Shown: in pieces, positions 1-8,393 of the stretch
How positions within the stretch are numbered: position 1 is the first letter of the stretch
Layout: each line of letters opens with the position of its first letter
Assembly (NCBI GenBank): GCA_027533455.1
Contig: JAPZUC010000011.1
Location: 1-64,000 of the forward strand
DNA from: Porphyrobacter sp.
GTDB taxonomy: Bacteria > Pseudomonadota > Alphaproteobacteria > Sphingomonadales > Sphingomonadaceae
Length of the DNA: 64,000 bases
Direction: 5' to 3'
Notes under the pieces: model-generated
What the model saw: only the letters and a program-made list of their open reading frames with translations
What the model was told of the DNA's origin: nothing
Databases searched by the model: none
Position numbers and translations under genes: made by a program

Positions 1-194
1 TTCGGATACGATCCAAGGGGAGCGATAGAGGCGGGGGGGGGGGGGGGGGGGGCGGGCCGCGCGCCCCCCCCCCGCCCCCCCCGCCGAGACCGACCCACCC
101 CCCCCGCCCCACCCCCCCCCCCCCCGCGCGCGCCCCCCCCCCGCGCCCCCCCCCCCCCCCCCGCCTCTATCGCTCCCCTTGGATCGTATCCGAA
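1..194. repeat. Inverted repeat around poly-G/poly-C; probable contig-end artefact
   Basis: Bases 1-34 are the exact reverse complement of bases 161-194. Between them lie long G runs (from about 34) and C runs broken by occasional G, A or T. A perfect hairpin with homopolymer loops at the first base of a sequence is typical of an assembly artefact, such as poly-G read ends from two-colour sequencing folded back on the true contig end. I treat genuine sequence as starting near 161. Confidence 0.8.
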
Positions 195-205
195 GGGACA
201 CAGAA

Positions 206-532
206 ATGACCGACGCTTTCAAGGATCGCGAACGGGCCGAGGAAGCCAAGTTCGCGCTCGACAACGAAACCGCCTTCCGCATTGCCGCGCGCCGCAACCG
301 GCTGCTGGGCGAATGGGCCGCAGGGCTGATGAAGCTCACCCCGGAAGAGACCGACGCCTATCGCAAGGCGGTGGTGCAGGCTGATTTCGAGGAATCGGGT
401 GACGAGGACGTGGTGCGCAAGCTGCTGGGCGATCTCACCGCAGCCCAGACCGACGTCACCGAAGCCGACATCCGCGCCAAGCTCGAGGAAATGACCATCG
501 AGGCGCGCCGCCAATTGCTCGGCGGGGTGTGA
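206..532 (+). CDS. ATPase inhibitor subunit zeta (DUF1476 family)
   Basis: Small, charged, helical protein of 108 residues. The family's characterised member, from Paracoccus denitrificans, is the zeta subunit that binds F1 and blocks ATP hydrolysis by the F1Fo-ATPase. Visible signatures are the N-terminal FKDRE segment, the helix with AARRNRLLGEWAA (about residues 30-45) and the C-terminal ARRQLL. Length matches the family. The track begins at a TTG at 179, inside the suspicious C-rich hairpin; the ATG at 206 restores the usual MTDAFKDRE N-terminus. The stop is 4 bp before the bolA start, so the two are probably co-transcribed. The promoter would lie in the artefact region and cannot be judged. 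Confidence 0.88.
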   Translation: MTDAFKDRERAEEAKFALDNETAFRIAARRNRLLGEWAAGLMKLTPEETDAYRKAVVQADFEESGDEDVVRKLLGDLTAAQTDVTEADIRAKLEEMTIEARRQLLGGV

Positions 533-536
533 TCCC

Positions 537-770
537 ATGCCGATGAGCGCACGCGATATCGAGGATGCAATCCTTGCCGCCCTGCCCGGGGCCAAGGTCG
601 AACTGACCGACCTCGCGGGCGACGATGATCACTGGGCGGCAACCGTCACCGCACCGCAATTTGCCGGCCTCAGCCGTGTGGCCCAGCACAAGCTGGTCTA
701 CGGCGCGCTTGGCGGGCGGATGGGCGGTGTGCTGCACGCCTTGCAAGTCACCACAGTGGTCCCCAAGTAA
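537..770 (+). CDS. BolA family protein
   Basis: A 77-residue BolA/IbaG-like protein. Family features are an N-terminal helix for partner binding, a central strand with the tryptophan-containing segment DDHWAATV, and the segment LSRVAQHKLVYGAL (about residues 46-60) preceding the final helix. BolA proteins pair with CGFS monothiol glutaredoxins to handle [2Fe-2S] clusters and sense iron status in the cytoplasm. That partner is the next gene, which supports the assignment. It lies 4 bp after the zeta gene and 39 bp before the glutaredoxin start, consistent with one short operon. It is shorter than Escherichia coli BolA and closer in size to the IbaG subgroup. Confidence 0.9.
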   Translation: MPMSARDIEDAILAALPGAKVELTDLAGDDDHWAATVTAPQFAGLSRVAQHKLVYGALGGRMGGVLHALQVTTVVPK

Positions 771-809
771 CCTTTGACAACTCACAGCCAGCCAAGGGCG
801 CTACCCACC

Positions 810-1136
810 ATGTCCGACGTCAACGCGCGTATTTCCGATCTCGTCACCAGCAATGATGTGGTGCTGTTCATGAAGGGCACGCCTCTCTTCCCGCAATGCG
901 GCTTTTCCAGCCGTGCCATCGCGATCCTCGATCACTGCGGTGTCGCCTTCGAAAGCGTCGACGTGCTGCAGGACATGGAAATCCGACAGGGCATCAAGAA
1001 CTTCTCAGACTGGCCGACGATCCCCCAGCTTTACGTGAAGGGCGAATTCGTCGGCGGCAGCGATATCATGATGGAGATGTTCGAAGCGGGCGAGTTGCAG
1101 CAGCTGCTGGATCAGAGCGGCGTCGCGAAAGCCTGA
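810..1136 (+). CDS. grxD: Monothiol glutaredoxin (CGFS type)
   Basis: A 108-residue class II glutaredoxin. The active-site motif CGFS is near residue 30, preceded by VLFMKGTP, and the glutathione-binding [18 protein letters not shown] segment follows at about residues 65-82. These proteins ligate a [2Fe-2S] cluster with glutathione and transfer it to acceptors, commonly with BolA, whose gene is directly upstream. The track starts at a TTG at 774. I prefer the ATG at 810 because it gives the standard MSDVNARI start and normal length. A strong hairpin terminator lies about 230 bp downstream. Confidence 0.93.
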   Translation: MSDVNARISDLVTSNDVVLFMKGTPLFPQCGFSSRAIAILDHCGVAFESVDVLQDMEIRQGIKNFSDWPTIPQLYVKGEFVGGSDIMMEMFEAGELQQLLDQSGVAKA

Positions 1137-1648
1137 TGTTCCGCAGCCCCTGCGGGCTGCGAAATCCTCGCTCATGCGTCCTTCGGACGCGTCGCTGCGG
1201 GCGGCCGGTCGGCCTTGCGGTCGCTGACGCGACCGAGACCAGCACTACTTTTCAATTTAGCGCCAGTCGGCCCATAGGGCCGCAAGCGCGACTGCGCGCC
1301 GGCCGGTCAGGCCGGAAGCCAAGGCGGACGGACGTCCGCCGCCCGGCGTCTGAGGGCAAAAGCAAAAAAGCGCTCCGCAGGACCAGTGCGGAGCGCTTTT
1401 GTTTTTCGGGGAGGCGCAACCCGGAGACCAGGAAGGGTCACACCTCTTGTCGAAGACCATTGGGACCGCAGCGTATTATGCACACCCCGTGCCAAAACTG
1501 GAAAAGCACGGAATTCCGCCATTTTCTACGTCTTGGTTGATCGGCTTTAACTGCAGTTTGTAAAGCATCCCGACAGGTCCTCTTCAAACCGGCAGGCTTT
1601 CACCTTGCCCCTTGGCAAGCGCCTGCCCTGCGGCCATCCTTTGCCGCA
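1137..1648. other. 512-bp intergenic stretch with dyads and a terminator
   Basis: No gene seen. The left half (1142-1340) holds several short perfect dyads: CGCAGCCC/GGGCTGCG at 1142-1161, GCGTCC/GGACGC at 1176-1190, and GGTCGC/GCGACC near 1220. The same style of GC-rich palindromes recurs after the TonB gene near 33.2 kb. The right half holds the terminator at 1366-1400 and then about 250 bases that must contain the promoter of the Nudix gene. Confidence 0.6.
1366..1400. terminator. Rho-independent, probably bidirectional terminator
   Basis: A 14-bp perfect stem, aaaagcgctccgca and tgcggagcgctttt, closes a 7-base loop and is flanked by A and T runs. It can end transcription from the zeta-bolA-grxD operon; the symmetry would also allow function from the other side. 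Confidence 0.9.
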
Positions 1649-2431
1649 ATGAGCACCGATTCAACGCCCCTGGGCATTCCCGCCGCGACCATCATCATTT
1701 TCCGCCATGCGCCCGATCGCGGCGCACCCGAAGTGTTGATGACCGTGCGCTCGCGCAACATGACCTTCGCGGGGGGCATGGCGGTGTTCCCGGGCGGGCG
1801 GGTCGATCCCGAGGACTATGCTCTCGCCGAGGCAGTCGCGGCCGATCACGGTCTTGCGCATGATGAAGCCGCCCACCAGATCGCCGCCGTGCGCGAGACG
1901 CTGGAGGAGACCGGCCTTGCGCTCGGGCTGGCGGGCGAGATCAATGCTGCCAGCGCCGGGGAGGCGCGCCTGATGCTTGGTCAGACCGGCGCGCTGGCCC
2001 CCGTGCTCGACGCCTTCGGCTGGCGGCTCGATCTTGCACAGATTACCCCGTTTGCGCGGTGGTTTCCCAAGAACGAGGCGATCGCGCGGGTCTATGACAC
2101 CCGCTTCTACCTTGCCGATCTGGGCACGGGCGCGGTCGACGTGTCGATCGACCAGTCGGAAAACACCCACCTGTTCTGGACCACGGCGCAAGGTGCGCTC
2201 GATGCGGCGGAACGCGGCGAGATCAAGCTGATCTTCCCCACCCGCCGCAACCTCGAACGCCTCGCCCTGTTCGCCAGTTTCGCCGAAGCCAAGGCCCAGG
2301 CCGAAGCAATCCCGGTGCGCACAATCATGCCGCAGGTGGTAGAACAGGACGGCAAGCCGTGGCTGACGATCCTTGCCGACGCTGGCTATCCCGTCACCGG
2401 AGAACTGCTGGAGACGGTCGCCCGGGGCTGA
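1649..2431 (+). CDS. Nudix hydrolase (NUDT19-like)
   Basis: A 260-residue Nudix protein. The Nudix box is recognisable as FPGGRVDPED followed, after an insertion of about 20 residues, by AVRETLEETGLAL (about residues 78-90); the REtLEEtG core carries the Mg-binding glutamates. The long spacer between the glycine part and RExxEE, plus the arginine/phosphate strand VLMTVRS, resembles the NUDT19/RP2-type branch, often annotated as CoA or nucleoside diphosphate-X hydrolases. The substrate cannot be told from sequence. It stands alone between two long intergenic stretches. The ATG at 1649 gives the plausible start MSTDSTPLGIPAATIIIFR. Confidence 0.85.
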   Translation: MSTDSTPLGIPAATIIIFRHAPDRGAPEVLMTVRSRNMTFAGGMAVFPGGRVDPEDYALAEAVAADHGLAHDEAAHQIAAVRETLEETGLALGLAGEINAASAGEARLMLGQTGALAPVLDAFGWRLDLAQITPFARWFPKNEAIARVYDTRFYLADLGTGAVDVSIDQSENTHLFWTTAQGALDAAERGEIKLIFPTRRNLERLALFASFAEAKAQAEAIPVRTIMPQVVEQDGKPWLTILADAGYPVTGELLETVARG

Positions 2432-2907
2432 TCCAGCGGCAAAGCGGCGTGCGCCTGTGCCGTTGCATGATAGCGGCATCATGAAACGCCCGGCCATACT
2501 GCGCTCGGTGGAGTGGCAGTAAGCGTGGTGATGGGCCACGTCTTTGAGGCAGATGGGCTGCTCGGGAAGGAGTCCTTCAGTGTGGTAGAATCATTACAGC
2601 CCGCAATATGTGTGCGCGCCGCAAGTATTATTGCTTTTTTTCATTGACCCTCGCGCACCTCCCACGCAAGATTAGACCTCTCGGTTGGACGCGAAGGGTC
2701 GTGTCCTGCTGACGCTCGGATACTCTCGGATACGGGTGCCAACATCGCACCGGCTGCCGAGGGCATGATGTTATATCGACTCTTCAAAGCAGTAGCCTCG
2801 GAAAGGAGGCGGGCCGCGGTGAGATCGAAATCCATTTACCGGCGGGGCGAATGCACCCGGCGGAAAGGCCTATTCTGGTCGCAGAAAAATAGAAAAAAGG
2901 TTCAGCA
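2432..2907. other. 476-bp intergenic stretch
   Basis: No credible gene. The 64-aa minus ORF at 2641-2835 lacks family features. The last 80 bases are relatively A-rich (agaaaaatagaaaaaaggttcagca) and form the leader of the TonB receptor gene. I see no terminator or clear operator. Confidence 0.5.
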
Positions 2908-5646
2908 ATGCGAAAGATCAACACCGTGCTTCAGTCTGCATCGCCGTTCGCGCTCGGCGCAGCGCTGATGGCAATGGGCGCCGCGCCTGCCCATGCCGCC
3001 GAGGCTGCCGAAAGCGAGCAGCCCGCCATCGCCATCACCCAGGAAGCCGCGACCGAAGTCGCCGATGATGTTGTCGATAGCGGCCAGGTCCTGATCGTCA
3101 CCGGTACCCGGCGCGCCAATCGCACCGTTTCCGACAGCCCCGTGCCGATCGACGTGATCCCCGCCGAACAGCTCCAGCGTTCAGGCCTCGTGGAAACTGC
3201 GCGCGTGCTGCGCGATCTCGTGCCCTCGCTGAACTTCCCCCAGCCCTCGATCACCGATGGCACCGACGCGATCCGCCCGGCGACGCTGCGCGGCCTCGGG
3301 CCTGACCAGACGCTGGTGCTGATCAACGGCAAGCGCCGCCATGTCGCTGCCCTGCTCAACATCAACGGCTCGGTCGGACGCGGCTCGACCGCGGTCGACT
3401 TGAACCAGATCCCCTCGTCCTCCATCGGCCGCGTCGAAGTGCTGCGCGATGGCGCGGCAGCGCAGTATGGTTCGGACGCGATCGCCGGCGTGATCAACTT
3501 CCAGCTCAACGATGCGCGTAAGGGCGGACGGTTCTTCGTCAACTACGGCGGCTACAACACCCGCATCGAGGGCGTGAAGGAAGTCACTGGCGTCAATGGT
3601 ACCGCCGGCCAGACCCCGACATTGACCGCCGACGGCGTGCTCCAGCTCAACAACACCGGCAAGGACCTCAAGGTCACCGATGGCGAAGTGCTGACCGTGG
3701 GGGGCAATATCGGCCTGCCGCTCGGCGCTGAGGGCTTCATTAACATCACCGCCGAATATCGCGACCGCAACGACACCAACCGCACAGGCTATGATCCGCG
3801 GCGCAACTATTCGCAGAGCGGCGCTCTGGACGCCCGCGAGCTGACCCTCGACCGCCGCAACCACCGCTATGGCGACCCCAAGACCGAAGATCTCAACATC
3901 GTGGTCAACATGGGCATGCCGCTTGCTGAGCAGGTGAGCTTCTACGCCTTCGGCAGCTACGGCACCCGCGATGCGGAATCCGCCGGCTTCTACCGCCGCG
4001 CGGCCGACAACCGCAACGTGACCGCGATCTATCCCGACGGCTTCCTTCCGCTGATCAACACCGACACCACCGACTTCGGGATTGTCGGCGGGCTCGAGGG
4101 CGATTTCGGCGGCTGGAACTGGGACCTTTCGATGTCCTACGGCGAGAACGAGACCGATTTCCTCATCACCGAAACGCTCAACGCATCGCTCGGCGCGGCG
4201 AGCCAGACGGAATTCGAGGCGGGCGGGATCGCCTATAGCCAGCTGGTCTCCAACCTCGATATCAGCCGCGATATTGATGTCAGCGGGATCGAGGCGCTGA
4301 CTGTCTCCTTCGGTGCCGAATGGCGGCGCGAGGAATACCAGCTCACCGCGGGCGAGCTGAACAGCTACATCGCCGGACCGGTGCTCGTCGGGACCAACAA
4401 CCCCTTCATCACCGGCGCGGGCGCGACCGCCTTTGCCGCGCCCGGCAGCCAGGTGTTCCCCGGCTTCCAGCCGCGCATCGGCGGGGTCGACGTGACCACC
4501 CCCCACAGCCGCGAGAACGTTTCGCTCTATGCTGAAATCGATGCCGACATCAGCTCGGGCTGGAACATCCAGGCGGCGGGCCGCTTCGAGGATTACACCG
4601 ACTTCGGCTCGACCCTGAACGGCAAGCTGGCGACCCGGCTGGAAATCGTCGACGGCTTCGCTCTGCGCGGTGCGCTGTCGACCGGCTTCCGCGCCCCCTC
4701 GCTCCAGCAGCAGTTCTTCGCTGCGGCGGCGACCAACAACATCGGCGGCGTTCTCGTCGATGCGGTGACCCTGCCGGTCAGCAACCCTGTCGCCGTGGCG
4801 CTCGGCGCGACCCCGCTCAAGGCCGAGAAGTCGGTCTCGTGGTCGGCAGGCGCGGTGTTCGACATGGTCGACGGGCTCAACTTCACCTTCGATTACTACC
4901 AGATCGATATCGACGACCGGATCGTGCTGAGCGACAACCTGACCGCCAGCCGCGATGCGACAGGGGCGCCGACCGGCACCAACCCGGGCCGCGGAATTGC
5001 GCAGATCCTCAATGATGCCGGCTTCACCAGCATCTCGGCGGCGCGGTTCTTCTTCAACGGCATCGACACCCGCACCCGCGGCTTCGATGCCATTGCGACC
5101 TACCGCACCGGGCTCGGCGACTTCGGCTCGCTGTCACTGACCGCAGGCTACAACTGGAACGATATCGACATCACCGGACGCCGGACCAACCCGGGCAGCC
5201 TCGCGCAGGTGCCGGGGATCGACCTGTTCGGCCGACTTGAATCGCTCCGGATCGAGCGCGGCCAGCCCAAGGATCGCGTCAACCTCGGCGCGGACTGGGA
5301 GTGGAACTGGCTGAGCGCATCGCTGCGCACCAACCGCTTCGGTGAAGTGTTCTCGGCCGGTGCCTCGCCGATCAACGACGTGCTGCTTGAGCCGCGCTGG
5401 ATCACCGACCTCGAATTCCGCATCCGTCCGCAAGGCGGCATGGCAGAAGGTCTGGAACTGGCAGTCGGCGCGAACAACCTGTTCGACCAGTACCCGACAG
5501 TGAACCCCACCGGACGGGGCACCGATCCGGTCACCGGCAATCCGGGCAACCTGTCGGTGAACAACTACTTCCTGCCATTCTCGTCCTTCTCGCCTTTCGG
5601 CTTCAACGGACGGTTTCTCTATGCGCGTCTGAGCTACGCGTTCTGA
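2908..5646 (+). CDS. TonB-dependent outer-membrane receptor
   Basis: A 912-residue receptor. It starts with a signal peptide (about residues 1-30, ending AHA), then a TonB-box-like acidic stretch with ILIVTGTRR (the track shows VLIVTGTRRANRT). A plug domain follows, with the typical LRGLGPDQTLVLINGKRRH and VEVLRDGAAAQYGSDAIAGVINF segments (about residues 125-200), and then a 22-strand barrel ending in the aromatic terminus LSYAF. It imports a ligand across the outer membrane using TonB energy. In sphingomonads this size class often handles siderophores or plant-derived compounds; the substrate is not evident. No exbB, tonB or transporter gene is adjacent. A GC-rich hairpin follows the stop. 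Confidence 0.92.
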   Translation: MRKINTVLQSASPFALGAALMAMGAAPAHAAEAAESEQPAIAITQEAATEVADDVVDSGQVLIVTGTRRANRTVSDSPVPIDVIPAEQLQRSGLVETARVLRDLVPSLNFPQPSITDGTDAIRPATLRGLGPDQTLVLINGKRRHVAALLNINGSVGRGSTAVDLNQIPSSSIGRVEVLRDGAAAQYGSDAIAGVINFQLNDARKGGRFFVNYGGYNTRIEGVKEVTGVNGTAGQTPTLTADGVLQLNNTGKDLKVTDGEVLTVGGNIGLPLGAEGFINITAEYRDRNDTNRTGYDPRRNYSQSGALDARELTLDRRNHRYGDPKTEDLNIVVNMGMPLAEQVSFYAFGSYGTRDAESAGFYRRAADNRNVTAIYPDGFLPLINTDTTDFGIVGGLEGDFGGWNWDLSMSYGENETDFLITETLNASLGAASQTEFEAGGIAYSQLVSNLDISRDIDVSGIEALTVSFGAEWRREEYQLTAGELNSYIAGPVLVGTNNPFITGAGATAFAAPGSQVFPGFQPRIGGVDVTTPHSRENVSLYAEIDADISSGWNIQAAGRFEDYTDFGSTLNGKLATRLEIVDGFALRGALSTGFRAPSLQQQFFAAAATNNIGGVLVDAVTLPVSNPVAVALGATPLKAEKSVSWSAGAVFDMVDGLNFTFDYYQIDIDDRIVLSDNLTASRDATGAPTGTNPGRGIAQILNDAGFTSISAARFFFNGIDTRTRGFDAIATYRTGLGDFGSLSLTAGYNWNDIDITGRRTNPGSLAQVPGIDLFGRLESLRIERGQPKDRVNLGADWEWNWLSASLRTNRFGEVFSAGASPINDVLLEPRWITDLEFRIRPQGGMAEGLELAVGANNLFDQYPTVNPTGRGTDPVTGNPGNLSVNNYFLPFSSFSPFGFNGRFLYARLSYAF

Positions 5647-5658
5647 TAATGTGATGGC

Positions 5659-5698
5659 GGCGGCGGTGCGCGGGGACTTACCCCCGGGCACCGCCGCC
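5659..5698. terminator. GC-rich hairpin after TonB receptor gene
   Basis: An 11-bp stem GGCGGCGGTGC/GCACCGCCGCC with extra inner G/C pairing lies 12 bases after the TonB receptor stop. There is no T run, so termination efficiency is uncertain. Confidence 0.55.
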
Positions 5699-5862
5699 CT
5701 GTACTCGGCCTATTGGGCGAGCGAGATAAGCAGGTGACGCGCGGTCGGTACCACCCGGTGCCGCGGGCGCAGCTGAGGCAGCGGCGCACGGGATGGATCA
5801 AGCGCCCCACTCCTTCCGCTAAGATGACGCGCCCGGCCATCTCCCGGTGTGGGCGACGTGAC

Positions 5863-6281
5863 TCATGTCCCACGCCAGCCAAACCGCCAGGTCCAACCCA
5901 GCAGGAACAGCTGCAACGGCACGCGGATCAACAGATAGGCCGGACCCTGCGCGTGGCCGCCAAAATCTGCCGAGGTCAGCGCGCCATAGATATTGGCCGG
6001 GAAGAATAGCACCAGCACCACAAGTGCCGCCGCACCAGCGAGGCGGCGCGTGGCAGGCACCGCCAGCCCAAGCGCGATTCCGATCTCTGCGATGCCGGTC
6101 AGCCAGACCAGCTCACGGCGCAGCGGCACGAATTCGGGAAGCAGCCGGATCATTTCCTCGGTCTGGACGAAATGGCCCAGCGCGAAGAAGAGGAAAGCGA
6201 ACACCAACCCGGCCCGGACAGCCGCAGCAGGTGAGCCAGCAACCAAGGCAGTGTGACAATGGCGACAATGATCAGGACCAT
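5863..6281 (-). CDS. DoxX family membrane protein, probably frameshifted
   Basis: The body of a DoxX protein is clear in one frame from about 6230 down to 5863: AGLVFAFLFFALGHFVQTEEM, then an inner helix with ELVWLTGIAEIGIALGL, FFPANIYGAL, and the C-terminal LLIRVPLQLFLLGWTW. The open frame runs back to an ATG at 6366, but its first 50 residues do not resemble protein. In the neighbouring frame an ATG at 6281 encodes MVLIIVAIVTLPWLLAHLL, which is what the first helix of this family looks like. A small indel near 6225 would join the two. Either the gene is broken, or there is a sequence error, or translation begins at a TTG/GTG near 6207. DoxX proteins are four-helix membrane proteins of unclear role. 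Confidence 0.65.
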
Positions 6282-6631
6282 CAGCAAGGCAGACGTTTTG
6301 CAGAGGTAAGTTGCGAAATGCAACTGTACTGGTGCATTCCCGCGTCGGGATGGAGATATGGCGCACCCGACAGTATGAAGATGAGAACTGGGTTGTTACC
6401 CTCTAATCATTGTTTTCCATATCATACCGGTAAGTGAGCGGAAGCCTCAATCGGTAAAACCTGCTCGATCGACTCGTCTCAACTCCTCGATCAGCAGCAA
6501 CCGCCCGAAGCTGCCATATTGCTTTCGGATCGCGGCTCAACCGTGCTCATGGCGGGTGATGGGTTGGAAAGCAGATGGTCCGCTCTGACTTTTGCGGGGT
6601 GGTCTCAAAGCTATTGAATGACCGCGTCATA

Positions 6632-7279
6632 TCAAGGCTGGCCAGCCTGCCTGATCTGGGCCGCATGCGAGAGTTCTTGCGACTGTGCCGGAGGGGCGCC
6701 TAATCCGGTGAGGCCCATCAGCAGCATGTCGCCCAGCCGGTCTTCGGCCTGCTGGCGCGAAGGACGCGTGTCGATCAGGTGCATCATCAGCACCTGACAA
6801 AGGCCGAGCCAGTAAGGCACCCCCGAAAGACGCGCCTCCGGCCGGAGCAGGCCCTGTTCCAGCGCCGCTTCGATGTCGTCCTTAAGGCCACGGTTGAACG
6901 GATGGGACTGGCTGGTGGCGGGCATCTGACTGCGCAGCAGCACCATCGTCCGGCGCGGCTGTTCGGTCGCGAAGCGCGCGGCGACCGACATCCCTCCCGC
7001 TATGCGCGCGACAGGATCGCTCACTCCCGCGTTGGCGCGTGCCACCTCAGCCTCCACTTCCAGCCGCACCTCGGTGGCAACGGCGGCGGCGAAATCGTGC
7101 TTGTCCTTAAAGTGGTTGAAGAAACTGCCCTTGGCGACGCCTGCGCGGGCGACGAAATCGTCGATCGGAATCGCGTCGATCGGACGGTCGACCAATAGAT
7201 CCAACCCCGCCGCAATTAGCGCCATGCGGGTTCGTCCGCTGCGGGAAGGCTTGGTTTGCTGGAGCGCTTGAGTGGGCAT
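6632..7279 (-). CDS. TetR family transcriptional regulator
   Basis: A 215-residue repressor when started at the ATG at 7279 (MPTQALQQTKPSR). The track's 257-aa version runs into the operator region. The N-terminal helix-turn-helix is TetR type: GRTRMALIAAGLDLLVDRPIDAIPIDDFVARAGVAKGSFFNHFKDKHDF (about residues 15-65). The ligand-binding C-terminal half is divergent. It is transcribed away from the VOC-FAH-MBL-hydroxylase operon with 100 bp between start codons, and two copies of a TTGAC-6-GTCA element lie in that gap. The simplest reading is a local repressor of that operon and of itself, released by an aromatic pathway metabolite. Confidence 0.88.
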   Translation of the reverse strand: MPTQALQQTKPSRSGRTRMALIAAGLDLLVDRPIDAIPIDDFVARAGVAKGSFFNHFKDKHDFAAAVATEVRLEVEAEVARANAGVSDPVARIAGGMSVAARFATEQPRRTMVLLRSQMPATSQSHPFNRGLKDDIEAALEQGLLRPEARLSGVPYWLGLCQVLMMHLIDTRPSRQQAEDRLGDMLLMGLTGLGAPPAQSQELSHAAQIRQAGQP

Positions 7280-7292
7280 ACTGAAGCCATAC

Positions 7293-7334
7293 TTGACCAG
7301 ATAGTCAAATTCAACCAGATTGACCAAATAGTCA
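7293..7334. promoter_or_regulatory. Tandem operator-like inverted repeats (TetR)
   Basis: Two copies of the same dyad occur between the divergent genes: TTGACCAGATAGTCAA at 7293-7308 and TTGACCAAATAGTCA at 7320-7334, each with half-sites TTGAC/GTCA(A) and spaced 27 bp centre to centre. Position and symmetry fit binding sites for the adjacent TetR protein. Confidence 0.75.
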
Positions 7335-7379
7335 TAAACGATTCGGCGCATCACGCCGGACGGACGCGGGGAGGGGATC

Positions 7380-8390
7380 ATGGCCATCATCAAGGTCGAA
7401 GACATTGCGCACGTCCGCTTTGCAGCGCCCGACCTTGCGCTGATGCGCGGCTTCCTCGAAGATTTCGGCCTTGCCTGCTTCGAAGAGGGCGGGCGGCTCT
7501 ACGGCAAAGGCGGCGACGGGCGGCCTTTCGTCCATGTAACCGGGCCGGGGGCAGCAGAATTTCTCGCGGTCGGGCTACGCGCCGCCAGCATTGACGACCT
7601 GGAGACCCTCGCCGCCCATGAAGGCGTCGCGGTCCAGCCGCTGAACGAGCCCGGCGGCGGCATGGTCGTGCGCCTCACCGATCCGGACCGTTACTGCGTC
7701 GAGGTGGTCGCGGGTCAGCACTGCGAAGCTCCTGCCCCCTGCCCGCCCCCGCGCTTCAACTCCGCCGCCGACAAGCCTCGCCAGCGTGAAATGATCCGTC
7801 TGGAACCATCGCCCGCGCACGTGCGCCGCATCGGTCATGCGGTGCTGAAGGTGAGCGACTTCCGCGCCTCGGAACGGTGGTGGAAGGAGCGCTTCGGCTT
7901 GCTCACCTCCGACGAGATCGAGGCCGCGCCCAACGTGCCTCTAGGCGCCTTCATGCGCTGCGACCGCGGGGACGTGCCGTCCGATCACCACACCATCTTT
8001 CTTGCCCAGCTGCCGGGCGCGCTCGGGTTGCTCCACGCCGCCTTCGAAGTCGAAAGCCTCGATGACCTGATGCTCGGCCACGAATATCTCAAGGCCCGCG
8101 AGCGCGAAGCCGCCTGGGGCGTAGGGCGGCACATTATGGGCAGCCAGATCTTCGATTACTGGAAGGACCCCTTCGGCAACGAGCTGGAGCACTGGACCGA
8201 TGGCGATCTGTTCACCGCTGCCGATCCGCCTGCAAAGCAGACCATGCAGGCGCTGCTTGCGGTCCAGTGGGGCGCCCCGCACCCGATGTTTGCCGGCACA
8301 ATGGCCCCGCCGCCGGGTCTCGTCGCTTTCGTCACCGCTCTGCAATTGCGCGTGAAGCGCCTGTTTTCTCGCACACCCAAGGAAGCCTGA
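7380..8390 (+). CDS. VOC family protein, extradiol (catechol 2,3-) dioxygenase-like
   Basis: A 336-residue protein with two vicinal-oxygen-chelate modules. The first starts IAHVRFAAPDLALMRGFLEDFGL and ends DRYCVEVVAG (about residue 115). The second starts RRIGHAVLKVSDFRASERWW (about 140) and ends PFGNELEHWTDGD (about 275). Candidate iron ligands are visible in the C-terminal module, as in type I extradiol dioxygenases: His in GHAVL, His in DHHTIFL and Glu in NELEHW. It would cleave a catechol ring next to the hydroxyls. It is the first gene of an operon with an FAH-family hydrolase (3 bp gap) and a flavin hydroxylase, as in meta-cleavage pathways. The substrate is unknown. Confidence 0.85.
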   Translation: MAIIKVEDIAHVRFAAPDLALMRGFLEDFGLACFEEGGRLYGKGGDGRPFVHVTGPGAAEFLAVGLRAASIDDLETLAAHEGVAVQPLNEPGGGMVVRLTDPDRYCVEVVAGQHCEAPAPCPPPRFNSAADKPRQREMIRLEPSPAHVRRIGHAVLKVSDFRASERWWKERFGLLTSDEIEAAPNVPLGAFMRCDRGDVPSDHHTIFLAQLPGALGLLHAAFEVESLDDLMLGHEYLKAREREAAWGVGRHIMGSQIFDYWKDPFGNELEHWTDGDLFTAADPPAKQTMQALLAVQWGAPHPMFAGTMAPPPGLVAFVTALQLRVKRLFSRTPKEA

Positions 8391-8393
8391 CCG

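Noticed and set aside
34-160. G-quadruplex or genuine repeat at the window start
   Set aside because: Homopolymer runs plus a perfect fold-back at the first base are better explained as an assembly artefact.
2641-2835. 64-aa minus ORF before the first TonB receptor
   Set aside because: No ribosome site, family feature or protein-like composition; treated as non-coding.
3181-4506. 441-aa minus ORF inside the TonB receptor, and similar long antisense ORFs in ppk, bchC, bchX, bchY and bchZ
   Set aside because: Typical GC-rich antisense shadows of strongly coding genes with no recognisable domains.
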